DNA of 64,000 nucleotides, from NCBI RefSeq assembly GCF_040096355.1, contig NZ_JBBMEX010000008.1, positions 62,001-126,000 of the forward strand. Direction: 5' to 3'. Positions 1-7,921 of this stretch are shown here, piece by piece (the first letter of the stretch is position 1; each line of letters begins with the position of its first letter). Position numbers and translations under genes: made by a program. Source of the DNA: Maccoyibacter intestinihominis (GTDB lineage: Bacteria > Bacillota > Clostridia > Lachnospirales > Lachnospiraceae). The notes beneath the pieces were generated by a model that did no database searches, was not told the origin of the DNA, and saw only the letters and a list, made by a program, of their open reading frames with translations.

Positions 1-803
1 ACAGTGACATTCCGGATATTGATGCGATCGCAGAGATTGCACATAAACACGGCATTCCGGTTTTAGTAGACAATACTTTTGGTACCCCGTATCTGATCCG
101 TCCGATCGAGCATGGTGCAGATATTGTCGTACATTCTGCAACAAAATTTATCGGCGGCCACGGTACGACCCTTGGAGGAGTTATTGTAGATTCCGGAAAA
201 TTTGACTGGAAAGCAAGTGGAAAATATGCACCGATCGCAGCACCAAACCCAAGTTATCATGGAGTATCTTTTGTAGATGCTGCCGGTCCGGCTGCGTTTG
301 TAACATATATCCGTGCAATCCTGCTTCGTGATCAGGGTGCAGCAATTTCACCGTTTGCGGCATTTTTACTGTTACAGGGAACAGAGACACTTTCTCTTCG
401 ATTAGAGAGACATGCCGAGAATACCAAAAAAGTCATTGAATATCTTCGTAACCATCCGAAAGTTGCAAAAGTAAACCATCCATCCCTCCCGGATCATCCG
501 GATCACGCACTCTATGAGCGTTATTTCCCAAATGGTGGCGGCAGCATTTTTACATTTGAGATCAAAGGTGGTCAGGAAGAGGCATACCGCTTTATCGATA
601 ACCTTGAGATTTTCTCGCTGCTTGCAAATGTAGCAGACGTAAAATCATTGGTGATCCATCCGGCAACTACCACACATTCCCAGTTGTCAGAAGAAGAGCT
701 TGCGGATCAGGGAATCACACCATCTACGATCCGCCTTTCCATTGGAACGGAGCATATTGACGATATTATCGCAGATCTTGAAAAAGGATTTGCAGCAGTT
801 TAA
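1..803 (+). CDS. O-acetylhomoserine sulfhydrylase-type PLP enzyme, 3' part
   Basis: The frame is open from the window edge to a TAA at 801-803, so only about the C-terminal 266 residues are seen. The sequence belongs to the Cys/Met-metabolism PLP family (fold type I). The HSATKFIGGHGTTLGG stretch carries the Schiff-base lysine (codon 144-146), and the C-terminal SLLANVADVKSLVIHPATTTHS and RLSIGTEHIDDII elements are typical of O-acetylhomoserine (thiol)-lyases, which make homocysteine or methionine precursors from O-acetylhomoserine and sulfide in the cytoplasm. The following Rrf2 regulator 25 bp downstream fits sulfur-metabolism control. A cystathionine gamma-synthase assignment is less likely, because the long insertion around 200-330 is typical of the MetY/CysD branch. 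Confidence 0.9.
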   Translation, partial: SDIPDIDAIAEIAHKHGIPVLVDNTFGTPYLIRPIEHGADIVVHSATKFIGGHGTTLGGVIVDSGKFDWKASGKYAPIAAPNPSYHGVSFVDAAGPAAFVTYIRAILLRDQGAAISPFAAFLLLQGTETLSLRLERHAENTKKVIEYLRNHPKVAKVNHPSLPDHPDHALYERYFPNGGGSIFTFEIKGGQEEAYRFIDNLEIFSLLANVADVKSLVIHPATTTHSQLSEEELADQGITPSTIRLSIGTEHIDDIIADLEKGFAAV

Positions 804-828
804 AAAATAGGAAAGGGAAGGAAAAAGA

Positions 829-1236
829 ATGATTTCGACACGCGGACGATATTCCATCCGTATTCTTTTAGACCTTGCCGAGCATAGTAACGGTGAATTT
901 ATCCCGATGAAAGAAGTGGCGGCCCGTCAGGGGATATCCCTAAAATATATCGAGCGGATCATGCCGGTGCTGAAAACGGGCGGGCTGGTAGACAGCCTGC
1001 ACGGCATTGGCGGCGGATACCGGTTGACAAAAGAGCCATCCGAGGTGACTTTGTGGGATATATTGATCCTTGCAGAAGGGGATTTGGCACCGGTCTCCTG
1101 CCTGCAGGAAAATGCGGCTGTATGTGAACGGGCGGCAGCATGCAGGACTTTGCCGGTATGGGAAGATTATTATAAACTGACGAAAGATTATTTTCGTGGT
1201 ATTACGTTAGAGGATCTGATGAGGCAGCAGCGTTGA
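829..1236 (+). CDS. Rrf2-family transcriptional regulator
   Basis: 135 residues, the usual Rrf2 length. The N-terminal winged helix (ISTRGRYSIRILLDLA, then the recognition region GISLKYIERIM) is followed by the family hallmark wing IGGGYRLTK. Three cysteines at the C-terminal side (SCLQ, VCER, ACRT) are placed like the Fe-S ligands of IscR-type members, so redox or Fe-S sensing is possible, though CymR-type members that sense sulfur status through a partner enzyme are also in this family. Start at the ATG preceded by GGAAAGGGAAGGAAAAAGA. It lies directly after the sulfhydrylase gene and is probably cotranscribed with it. Confidence 0.9.
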   Translation: MISTRGRYSIRILLDLAEHSNGEFIPMKEVAARQGISLKYIERIMPVLKTGGLVDSLHGIGGGYRLTKEPSEVTLWDILILAEGDLAPVSCLQENAAVCERAAACRTLPVWEDYYKLTKDYFRGITLEDLMRQQR

Positions 1237-1332
1237 GCGGCTGCCTTAAAATATAGGAAAATGTCAGTATGGTGATTTAGATATCAGAGTTAAAATATTA
1301 GGATTTATTTCTGGTGGAATTAATAGGGGCAC

Positions 1333-1434
1333 AGATGAAATATTCCAAGTTTCCTTGTGCAGAACATTCCGATGAACCTCTGAAAGCAGAAATCGTGTTC
1401 GCCAGTGGGCTTCACGATTTCTTGAGTTTCATCT
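1333..1434. other. Candidate structured element upstream of the sigma factor
   Basis: An outer stem AGATGAAA (1333-1340) pairs with TTTCATCT (1427-1434). Inside it a strong hairpin GAAATCGTG (1389-1397) pairs with CACGATTTC (1413-1421), with an extra GCC/GGC pairing in its loop. There is no U-run after it, so it does not look like a simple terminator. No known riboswitch family was recognised. It could be a leader RNA, a small RNA or a decayed short repeat. Confidence 0.3.
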
Positions 1435-1479
1435 CCATTGCACAAAAATAAATGCAACATTTTCGCCATGCCGGGACTC

Positions 1480-1488
1480 TGATATAAT
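1480..1488 (+). promoter_or_regulatory. Extended -10 promoter for the sigma factor gene
   Basis: TGATATAAT forms a perfect extended -10 element (TGn plus TATAAT at 1483-1488). The region 17 bp upstream (TTTTCG at 1460-1465) is a poor -35, which fits an extended -10 promoter. It lies about 48 bp before the start codon at 1536. Confidence 0.55.
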
Positions 1489-1535
1489 GAGTGCAAGTGA
1501 GTAGGCATGTTCACAGAGCACAGGAGGAGGGAACT

Positions 1536-2012
1536 ATGGAAGAATTCATCCGTTGTTATGAAGAGATTTATCCCCGGATGTATAAAACAGCATATTATTA
1601 TCTGAAAAATGCTGAAGAGGCAAAAGATGCGGTACAGGATGCGGCACTGATCTCCTATGAAAAATGGGGGCAGTTGCGGGAAAAAGAAAAGTATGCGGCA
1701 TGGATGATGCAAATCCTTGTGAATCGTTGCAAAAGGCGAATGCGGACATGGTTTCGTAAAGAGGATGATATCGAAGATATTTTGAGCAATCGGAGCGAAG
1801 AAACATCAAAAGAAACAGATTTTGCGATGCAGGCTGCCGTAAAAGAAGTATTTTGGGAATTAAAAGATGAGGAAAGGCTGATCGTGGCGTTGTCTGTTTT
1901 TGGTGGATATACCGGTGAAGAGATTGCTGGTATTTTAGAAAAAAATCCAAGCACCATCCGTTCTAAATACCGCAGGGCATTGAAAAAAATGAGAGAGAAG
2001 CTGGAGGGATGA
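1536..2012 (+). CDS. ECF-type RNA polymerase sigma factor
   Basis: 158 residues from the ATG at 1536, which follows an AGGAGG site at the right distance; a longer reading from 1491 has no ribosome site and overlaps the promoter. Sigma-70 region 2 is seen in YPRMYKTAYYYLKNAEEAKDAVQDAAL and region 4 in LKDEERLIVALSVFGGYTGEEIAGIL followed by the helix-turn-helix NPSTIRSKYRRALKKMRE. Its stop overlaps the next gene, a membrane protein with an N-terminal helix. That arrangement matches a sigma factor with its membrane-bound control partner, so an extracytoplasmic signal is likely. What it senses cannot be read from the sequence. Confidence 0.9.
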   Translation: MEEFIRCYEEIYPRMYKTAYYYLKNAEEAKDAVQDAALISYEKWGQLREKEKYAAWMMQILVNRCKRRMRTWFRKEDDIEDILSNRSEETSKETDFAMQAAVKEVFWELKDEERLIVALSVFGGYTGEEIAGILEKNPSTIRSKYRRALKKMREKLEG

Positions 2013-2014
2013 GA

Positions 2015-4114
2015 ATGGAACATAAAAAAAGCAATCATTCATGGGATGAAGAAGAAATAAAAAAATACTTAGAACAGTCAGCAGAGGCAGAGGAGATCCC
2101 GCCGGAGTTAGAGACAGAGAATATGCGGAAATATATAAAAACGCAAACGACCGGTGAGCAGCAAAAGAAACATAAAAATATAACTGGAAACATCAAACAC
2201 TGGTATCCTGCTGTAACCGCAGCATGTCTATGTATCATCCTGCTCGCAGGAGTTAGTGGGATCACAAGAAAAGCGGGAACAGATCAGCAGACATATGGTA
2301 CGAAGTCACAGACGAAGGACACGGCTGCTCATACAACCTATCACAACATATATCAGCAGTTTTCCGAACTTTGGCAGGGAGAATATGTACAGGGAGAGGT
2401 ACAGGAATATGCCATCGGAACGCTGGATACAGCCGATATGGCAAGAACGACAGCGGGTAACGAAGAAAGTTCAGATGCTGTTCGGGGTGAGACAAAAAAA
2501 GAAAGCAGTGATCAGACAGAGCATGGAGTTACTAATACACAGGAAAAAAATGTGGATGAAGGAGATGTTATAAAAAACGATGGAAGATACCTCTATCAGG
2601 TGATTTCAGAAGAAACGAAGACTGCCACCTCGGGGAATTATGCCATTCAGATCACAGATACCCAAAACGGATTGAAGCGAAAGAGCAAGATTCGTGGCTT
2701 TGAAAGTATTTCTGATTTTTATATATGGAAAGACCGGCTGATCGTCATAGAATCCTGTGAATTAAATAACAGTGACACCAGTACGACAGAAGATATTGCT
2801 TTGTTAAATAAACAGATGTATACAGGAACTGCTTATTGTAAGATTCATATCTATGATACGAAGAATCGCAACAAACCAAAGAAAATCCATACTTTTACGG
2901 TAAAAGGCAGCTATGAGGATTCCAGAATTTCCGATGGATATTTCTACTTTTTTGCGCAGAACATGACGCAGAAACCGGATAAAGAGGAGAATTATGAGGA
3001 GTATATCCCGGTGGTAGATGGAAAATTGTTGAGTGAAAAAGATATTTTTCTGCCGGAGGACTGTTTAAGCACTTCCTATCTGGTCATGGCATCAATTGAT
3101 CTAAAACAGCCGGAGAAGTTTCAAGATACCAAGGCAGTAGTGACCGGGGCAGAGCTATTTTATGTAAGTGAAAAAAATATCTATGTGACAGACAGCAGTT
3201 ATCCGGACTGGGAAGAAGCAGGAACGCAGAGCGACAGTACGAAGATCAGCAGGATTTCTTATCGGGATGGAAAAATGAAATTAGAGGCATCCGGAAGTGT
3301 TGAAGGAGTTTTGACGGATGATATGGCAATGAGTGAATATCAGGGAAATCTTCGGATCGCAACCACAAAGACGGCATACGGGATCGAGAAAGTGACGGAC
3401 GATATCGATGGAGAGATCATCGGATATGATACGCAGGAAAGCACAACGTATAACCAGCTTTATATTTTAGGAAAAAATCTGAAGATCAAAGGAAAAATAG
3501 AGAATCTCGCAAAAGGTGAAGAGATTTATGCAGTCCGTTTTTTGGGAAATACCGGATATGTGGTGACATTTCGACAAACAGATCCGCTTTTTTCCATAGA
3601 CTTGTCTGACCCGAAAAAACCGAAGGTTTTAGGAAAATTGAAGATTAGTGGTTTTTCCGAATATCTGCATGGATACGGCGAAGGAATGCTGTTAGGACTT
3701 GGAATGGAAGCGGATGAAAAAGATGGAGCGATAGAAGGAATGAAACTGTCCATGTTTGATATTTCAGATCCTTCCGATGTAAAAGAAACGGCAAAAGAAG
3801 ATCTGACAGAGTATGGCTACGCAGAAGCACTTTATGATTATAAAGAGGTCTTAGCGGATCAGGGAAAAAATCTGATAGGCTTTTTAGCAAGCGGATATGA
3901 CAAAACCGATAAATACCGCTGTGACTATCTGCTGTATTCTTATGAGAACGGAAAGTTTGTACAGCGGATGAAGATGGACTGCAAGGAAAAGGGAAATGTG
4001 GTCGGCTATATTCGCGGAACCTATATCGGAGATAGTTTTTATCTGTTATACGAAGACGGAATGGTACAAAAATATAGTCTGGATAATGGAGAGTTGGCAG
4101 AGACGTTAGAATGA
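2015..4114 (+). CDS. Membrane-anchored beta-propeller domain protein, possible anti-sigma partner
   Basis: 699 residues. An ATG at 2009 overlaps the sigma stop, but GGAGGG at 2003-2008 is correctly spaced only for the ATG at 2015. The first 70 residues are charged and cytoplasmic-looking and are followed by one membrane helix (WYPAVTAACLCIILLAGV). The remainder is extracytoplasmic and resembles the Beta_propel family of secreted C-terminal propeller proteins: NTQEKNVDEGDVIKNDGRYLY and later VSEKNIYVTDSSYPDW are typical. The topology and the overlap with the ECF sigma gene suggest that the N-terminal tail may bind the sigma factor, but no classical anti-sigma motif was recognised, so this is inference. 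Confidence 0.8.
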   Translation: MEHKKSNHSWDEEEIKKYLEQSAEAEEIPPELETENMRKYIKTQTTGEQQKKHKNITGNIKHWYPAVTAACLCIILLAGVSGITRKAGTDQQTYGTKSQTKDTAAHTTYHNIYQQFSELWQGEYVQGEVQEYAIGTLDTADMARTTAGNEESSDAVRGETKKESSDQTEHGVTNTQEKNVDEGDVIKNDGRYLYQVISEETKTATSGNYAIQITDTQNGLKRKSKIRGFESISDFYIWKDRLIVIESCELNNSDTSTTEDIALLNKQMYTGTAYCKIHIYDTKNRNKPKKIHTFTVKGSYEDSRISDGYFYFFAQNMTQKPDKEENYEEYIPVVDGKLLSEKDIFLPEDCLSTSYLVMASIDLKQPEKFQDTKAVVTGAELFYVSEKNIYVTDSSYPDWEEAGTQSDSTKISRISYRDGKMKLEASGSVEGVLTDDMAMSEYQGNLRIATTKTAYGIEKVTDDIDGEIIGYDTQESTTYNQLYILGKNLKIKGKIENLAKGEEIYAVRFLGNTGYVVTFRQTDPLFSIDLSDPKKPKVLGKLKISGFSEYLHGYGEGMLLGLGMEADEKDGAIEGMKLSMFDISDPSDVKETAKEDLTEYGYAEALYDYKEVLADQGKNLIGFLASGYDKTDKYRCDYLLYSYENGKFVQRMKMDCKEKGNVVGYIRGTYIGDSFYLLYEDGMVQKYSLDNGELAETLE

Positions 4115-4134
4115 TCAGAATAGAATAAAAAAAT

Positions 4135-4175
4135 ATCCCCGAAAATTCTTTATAATCAAAGGAAAATTCGGGGAT
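4135..4175 (-). terminator. Intrinsic terminator between convergent genes
   Basis: ATCCCCGAA (4135-4143) pairs with TTCGGGGAT (4167-4175). On the left side lies an A-run (about 4126-4134), which reads as a U-run for minus-strand transcripts, so it mainly serves the phosphofructokinase gene. It may also stop the converging sigma-operon transcript. Confidence 0.65.
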
Positions 4176-4202
4176 GTTCGTTTATGGCATATTCTCTGTC
4201 AT

Positions 4203-5438
4203 TTATGCTTTAGTCAGGTGAGAGATATCCATATAGTCAGGCAGACCGTTCTTATACCGGATATCCGGTTCTCCAATGATCAATGGACGTAAGTATTCGT
4301 ACATCGGAGGGAGAACATCGTTACCTGCTTCATTGATCCATTCACGAGGAACGGAACGGATCTCATTTGCGATCTTAGCTACATTTTCGTGTCCGTAAGC
4401 AACCTTGTATGGATTAGAAGAAAGACGTTTTAAGGTAACCATGCAGCCGGTAACCCCTTCCTCTGCTAATTCTACGGCATGATGACCAAGCTCGAAGGAC
4501 TCGGTTAAATCTGTTGCAGAAGAGATATGTGCACCGGAACGCTGAAGAACATTGATCTCAATGGAGCGTACCTTAATGTCAATGTTGGATGTTACAAAAT
4601 TCTCTAAAGCTTTGCCGGCACCGCTTAAGTGGCTGTGACCAAAACCATCGGTGGTCTGGGAGGCAGCACTGATATAATTTCCATTTTTGTCGCGGATACC
4701 CTCGGATACGGCAATGATAACCGTGTTCTGCTTTTTCAAAAGTTCCTTTACATCTGCTAAGAACTGAGCGGTATCGAACGGAGCTTCCGGCAGATAGATC
4801 AGATGCGGAGCCGTATTGTATTCATTTCTTGCAAGTGCTGAAGCAGAAGTCAGCCAGCCTGCATCACGTCCCATAATTTCAACAATTGTTACACTTGGTA
4901 CCGGATAGCTGAAAGTATCATGTGCAATCTCTAAGATCGTAGATGCAATGTATTTTGCAGCGGAGCCAAAACCAGGTGTATGGTCTGTCAGACAAAGGTC
5001 ATTGTCGATCGTCTTAGGAACACCGATGACTCTGACATCACTTCCGATAGAAGCTGCATATTGTGATAATTTTAACGCAGTGTCCATGGAGTCATTTCCT
5101 CCGATATAGAAGAAAGCACCGATATTTAAACTTTCAAACATTTCAAAAATCTGTGCATAAGTTTCAGGTGATTCTTCCACGGTAGGAAGTTTGTAACGGC
5201 AGGAACCTAAATACATAGACGGTGTGTGTTTTAACCTGTTCAGCGTCTCTTCGTTGGCAACAATCTCACTCAGATTGATCACATTATTATTTAAAATTCC
5301 TAAAATACCATTGACGGAACCGTAGATTGTATCAAAAACCTGAGAGTCCTTTACCCCTTTGACAACACCTGCTAAGCTGGCATTGATCGCAACGGTAGGA
5401 CCGCCGGATTGTGCAACAATGCAATTCTTTTTACCCAT
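4203..5438 (-). CDS. pfp: Diphosphate--fructose-6-phosphate 1-phosphotransferase
   Basis: 411 residues. Phosphofructokinase motifs in order: SGGPTVAINASL (phosphate loop), IGGNDSMDTA, PKTIDNDL (catalytic region with the base Asp), and MGRDAGWLTSASAL (fructose-6-phosphate binding). In the GGNDS motif an Asp stands where ATP-dependent enzymes have Gly (GGDGS), the diagnostic change for pyrophosphate use. It would catalyse reversible phosphorylation of fructose 6-phosphate in glycolysis. The start is supported by an AGAAGGAG site. It stands alone on the minus strand with a terminator behind it, apparently an ordinary housekeeping gene. Confidence 0.9.
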   Translation of the reverse strand: MGKKNCIVAQSGGPTVAINASLAGVVKGVKDSQVFDTIYGSVNGILGILNNNVINLSEIVANEETLNRLKHTPSMYLGSCRYKLPTVEESPETYAQIFEMFESLNIGAFFYIGGNDSMDTALKLSQYAASIGSDVRVIGVPKTIDNDLCLTDHTPGFGSAAKYIASTILEIAHDTFSYPVPSVTIVEIMGRDAGWLTSASALARNEYNTAPHLIYLPEAPFDTAQFLADVKELLKKQNTVIIAVSEGIRDKNGNYISAASQTTDGFGHSHLSGAGKALENFVTSNIDIKVRSIEINVLQRSGAHISSATDLTESFELGHHAVELAEEGVTGCMVTLKRLSSNPYKVAYGHENVAKIANEIRSVPREWINEAGNDVLPPMYEYLRPLIIGEPDIRYKNGLPDYMDISHLTKA

Positions 5439-5554
5439 AAAAATCTCCTTCTCTAATACTGTAAATTTATATATTTATGATAGCGAAAAACAGGGAATAT
5501 CGCAAGGTTTATTTATATTATTTATGCATCCTTTACACAAAATATGAAGAAAGA

Positions 5555-6148
5555 TTAAAGCAGTTGGACATGAAACGCCGTTGTCTGTGGTGGAATACTC
5601 GAAGTCTGGAAATTTGCATGTGTGATCCGGACCCGTTGTCCCGGCTGCAGTGCCCGGATGCTGATCGGTCTGCCGGAGCGGTCTGTGATCGTGGCATTTG
5701 AGAGAAGATATTTTGTCTGACTGTTGACATCAAAAGGGTTGCCGGTATAGAGAATCTCGTTTAACGGATCGACCATGGCAATCCGTCCGGTTGTAGTGGT
5801 AGAGGAAGAAGTCTGAAAATCCCTTCTTGCAACGATTAAAAAAGCGGTCGACTGTGGCGGGATGCTGCGTGTCATTGCAGAAGAAAAGACAACGTTGACC
5901 CACATACCCTTTCGTATATCGGAAAGCCGTATCTGCCGTCCTAAAGAATCTAACAGGACAGTATTCCTTGTAATATTTAATCTCAGATTCTGTATCGAAG
6001 TTGTTCGGTTGGCACCTGCTGTTGCATAAGAAACTAAGAGATAACCGTTAGAAGAACGGTTTGCAGGGACAACATCCTCAACAAAAGCGTTATCAATACG
6101 CATGACATTTCCCTGTTGTGAAATGGTTCCGCGGGGATCACAATCCAT
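5555..6148 (-). CDS. Unknown protein with a duplicated beta-rich domain
   Basis: 197 residues with no recognised family and no signal peptide or membrane helix. The protein contains two related halves: IRKGMWVNVVFSSAMTRSIPPQSTAF aligns with LQPGQRVRITHANFQTSSIPPQTTAF, both preceded by a short R(Q/P)I segment. A SIPPQ(S/T)TAF motif ends each half. The composition suggests small beta barrels of the OB or SH3 kind. The start codon has a GGAGA site on the minus strand. It is transcribed toward pfp, with a 116-bp gap that holds the pfp promoter region. Confidence 0.7.
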   Translation of the reverse strand: MDCDPRGTISQQGNVMRIDNAFVEDVVPANRSSNGYLLVSYATAGANRTTSIQNLRLNITRNTVLLDSLGRQIRLSDIRKGMWVNVVFSSAMTRSIPPQSTAFLIVARRDFQTSSSTTTTGRIAMVDPLNEILYTGNPFDVNSQTKYLLSNATITDRSGRPISIRALQPGQRVRITHANFQTSSIPPQTTAFHVQLL

Positions 6149-6304
6149 AATGTGTTCTCCAATAAAAAATAAGATTCTTATTATAAATATGCCGAAACAG
6201 AAAAGATGTGAAATCAGCAGATAGCGAATAAAGGAAAGGCATACGACCCATACTAAAAAGTGTTTGTAAGGAGAAATAGAAAACAGAGATAAGGAGGGGA
6301 AAAG

Positions 6305-6484
6305 ATGAGAGAAGAGATGCCGATCGGATTCGGATTTGCGTTAGCGGAAAATGAAAAAGCAATGTCAAGTTTTGCAAAAATGACCGAAGAGGAGAAAAAG
6401 CAGGTCATGGAAGCAGCAAGAAGCGTACAGACCAAGAGTGGGATGCGGAGTCTGGTGGAAGACCTTGGAAAATTAGAAGGATAA
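6305..6484 (+). CDS. Small conserved-looking protein, 59 residues
   Basis: ATG at 6305 follows a strong AAGGAGGGG site; translation gives MREEMPIGFGFALAENEKAM then SSFAKMTEEEKKQVMEAARS and ends LVEDLGKLEG. The MTEEEKKQVMEAA segment is an amphipathic helix of a kind seen in many short Lachnospiraceae proteins. It has no signal peptide or membrane segment and no named family that I recognise. It lies divergent from the duplicated-domain gene and 18 bp before the promoter of the GntR regulator. The good ribosome site and codon use support it as real. Confidence 0.7.
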   Translation: MREEMPIGFGFALAENEKAMSSFAKMTEEEKKQVMEAARSVQTKSGMRSLVEDLGKLEG

Positions 6485-6502
6485 AAAATAAAAGAACAGG
6501 TG

Positions 6503-6531
6503 TTGACAGTCAGCGATAATTGTAATATAGT
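6503..6531 (+). promoter_or_regulatory. Strong sigma-A promoter of the GntR gene
   Basis: TTGACA (6503-6508), a 17-bp spacer and TATAGT (6526-6531). The -10 element lies inside the left arm of the large inverted repeat, so a bound repressor would block the polymerase. Confidence 0.8.
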
Positions 6532-6561
6532 GTACTTAGATGATAAGTACACTATATTACA
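6521..6561. promoter_or_regulatory. Operator: 18-bp perfect inverted repeat
   Basis: TGTAATATAGTGTACTTA (6521-6538) and its exact reverse complement (6544-6561) flank a 5-nt centre. The core AGTGTA...TACACT resembles operators of YtrA-type GntR repressors. It covers the -10 box and the transcription start of the gene at 6578, which points to autoregulation. In RNA it would also form a stable hairpin just before the ribosome site. Confidence 0.75.
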
Positions 6562-6577
6562 TTCCGGAGGTGAAACA

Positions 6578-6955
6578 GTGGAAATCATTATCAGTTCTAA
6601 CACAAATAAACCGATTTATGAACAGATCACCGAGCAGATAAAAGCAATGGTCATGTGTGGAGAATTAAAAAACGGAGACCCGATCCCATCCATGCGGGCA
6701 TTGGCAAAATCCCTGCATGTCAGTGTGATCACCGTGCAAAGGGCATATGAAGATCTGCAAAGAGACGGTTTTATAGAGACAACGGTCGGCAGAGGAAGTT
6801 TCATATTGGCAAATAGCAAAGAATTTTATCAGGAGGAACAGCAAAAAGATATTGAACATCATTTAGAAGAAGCGGTGCAGAAGGCACGCAGATGTGGGAT
6901 CTCATTAGAAAAGCTGATAGAACTTCTGAACATATTTTATGAGGAGGATACATAA
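6578..6955 (+). CDS. GntR-family (YtrA subfamily) transcriptional regulator
   Basis: 125 residues from a GTG at 6578, preceded by CCGGAGGTG; a longer reading from 6500 runs through the promoter and operator and is rejected. The winged helix matches GntR: PIYEQITEQIKAMVMCGELKNGDPIPSMRALAKSL, then VSVITVQRAYEDLQRDGFIETTVGRGSFI. The C-terminal tail is short, as in YtrA members that repress an adjacent ABC exporter operon. The next gene is the ATPase of such a transporter, now broken, and its ATG overlaps this stop codon. Confidence 0.9.
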   Translation: MEIIISSNTNKPIYEQITEQIKAMVMCGELKNGDPIPSMRALAKSLHVSVITVQRAYEDLQRDGFIETTVGRGSFILANSKEFYQEEQQKDIEHHLEEAVQKARRCGISLEKLIELLNIFYEEDT

Positions 6956-7443
6956 TGGAAAACGCATTAAGGGTTTCGCATGTCAGTAAAGATTATCCGG
7001 GATTTTCTTTAAAGGATATATCCTTTGAACTGCCAAAAGGCAGCGTGATGGGTCTGATAGGGCAGAACGGAGCCGGAAAGACCACAACACTAGTCCATTT
7101 TAGGACTGGTCTCCAGTGAAGGGGAGATCGAAATCTTAGGAAGTGTTTCAGGAAAAGAGACACTTGCAAAGAAAGAAGAGATCGGTGTTGTTTTTGATGA
7201 GATGAACTTTTACGAAACACTGACCCCGGAAGAGACGGGAAAGATTTTTAACAAAATATATAAAAACTGGGATAGGAAGCAGTATCAGGAATATTTAAAA
7301 AAATTCCGGCTCCCGGAGAAAAAAGAGATTAAGACTTTTTCAAAAGGCATGCAGGTAAAGCTGTCTTTGGCAGTTGCATTGTCACACCATGCAAAACTGT
7401 TGATCTTAGATGTAAACTGGTGTAACAAGATAGCCTGTATATA
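6955..7443 (+). pseudogene. ABC transporter ATP-binding protein, frameshifted and truncated
   Basis: The ATG at 6955 overlaps the GntR stop. The reading begins MENALRVSHVSKDYPGFSLK and reaches Walker A (GQNGAGKTTTL), but the frame then closes at 7117-7119. Homology resumes one frame over (LGLVSSEGEIEILG ... VVFDEMNFYETLTPEE ... FSKGMQVKLSLAVALSHHAKLLILD). Removing one G near 7093 restores TTLSILGLVSSEGEI, so a single-base insertion is likely. After the Walker B aspartate (codon near 7411) the expected EPTSGLDP is missing and the frame runs into unrelated DNA, stopping at 7441-7443. The break is best explained by insertion of the conjugative element. Confidence 0.85.
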
Positions 7444-7530
7444 GAGTGTATACAGTTGATGTGGAATAGAATATAGGTACTGTATGCACAGATAATGAAA
7501 AAATATGTGTATGTAGTAGGGGAATATTGA

Positions 7531-7608
7531 ATGGTTAATATAGATAATAAAAATAATATAGATGGAAAGAAAAAGAACTGGTTTATATCCGATAAGAATA
7601 TAGACTAG
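7531..7608 (+). CDS. Possible 25-residue leader peptide ending in a terminator
   Basis: ATG at 7531 gives MVNIDNKNNIDGKKKNWF and then ISDKNID, rich in Asn, Asp and Lys. A weak AGGGGA site lies 8 nt upstream. Its 3' half forms the stem of the terminator at 7572-7618, the layout of a translated attenuator, but no gene follows on the same strand for 400 bp. It may also be chance in AT-rich DNA. Confidence 0.2.
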   Translation: MVNIDNKNNIDGKKKNWFISDKNID

Positions 7609-7618
7609 TTCTTTTTTT
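7572..7618 (+). terminator. Intrinsic terminator near the ICE left end
   Basis: AAAGAACTGGT (7572-7582) pairs with ACTAGTTCTTT (7604-7614), with one G-U pair, followed by a run of T. It would insulate the element from the interrupted ABC operon upstream. Confidence 0.7.
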
Positions 7619-7659
7619 AGAGATTATTATATACACACAGGGAGTAGGTGAATGTCGAA

Positions 7660-7896
7660 TTACAGCAGCCCGTCAAAGAATGCATTGATATCGGTATGAA
7701 AGATCTTTGCCAGAGCGACTAACTCAGACACTTTGATGTTCATGCGGTTTGTTTCCAGTTTGGCATAAGTGCTTTTAGATATGACAATACCCATGAGATT
7801 CAATTTTGCAATGACCTGGTCTTGCGTTAGATTATTTTTGTATCTGAGAGATTGAATATTTTTACCGATATCCATATCTGGTCTGATTTTCTGCAT
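7660..7896 (-). CDS. XRE-family helix-turn-helix regulator
   Basis: 78 residues, almost entirely one Cro/CI-type helix-turn-helix: IGKNIQSLRYKNNLTQDQVIAKLNLMGIVISKSTYAKLETNRMNIKVSELVALAKIF. No sensor domain is attached. An AAGGAG site precedes the start on the minus strand. It is divergent from the gene at 8016, and the shared 120-bp region holds repeated GTTTCGT motifs. The position at the element edge suits control of element gene expression or transfer. Confidence 0.85.
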   Translation of the reverse strand: MQKIRPDMDIGKNIQSLRYKNNLTQDQVIAKLNLMGIVISKSTYAKLETNRMNIKVSELVALAKIFHTDINAFFDGLL

Positions 7897-7921
7897 AATA
7901 CGTTCTCCTTAAAAAATGAAA

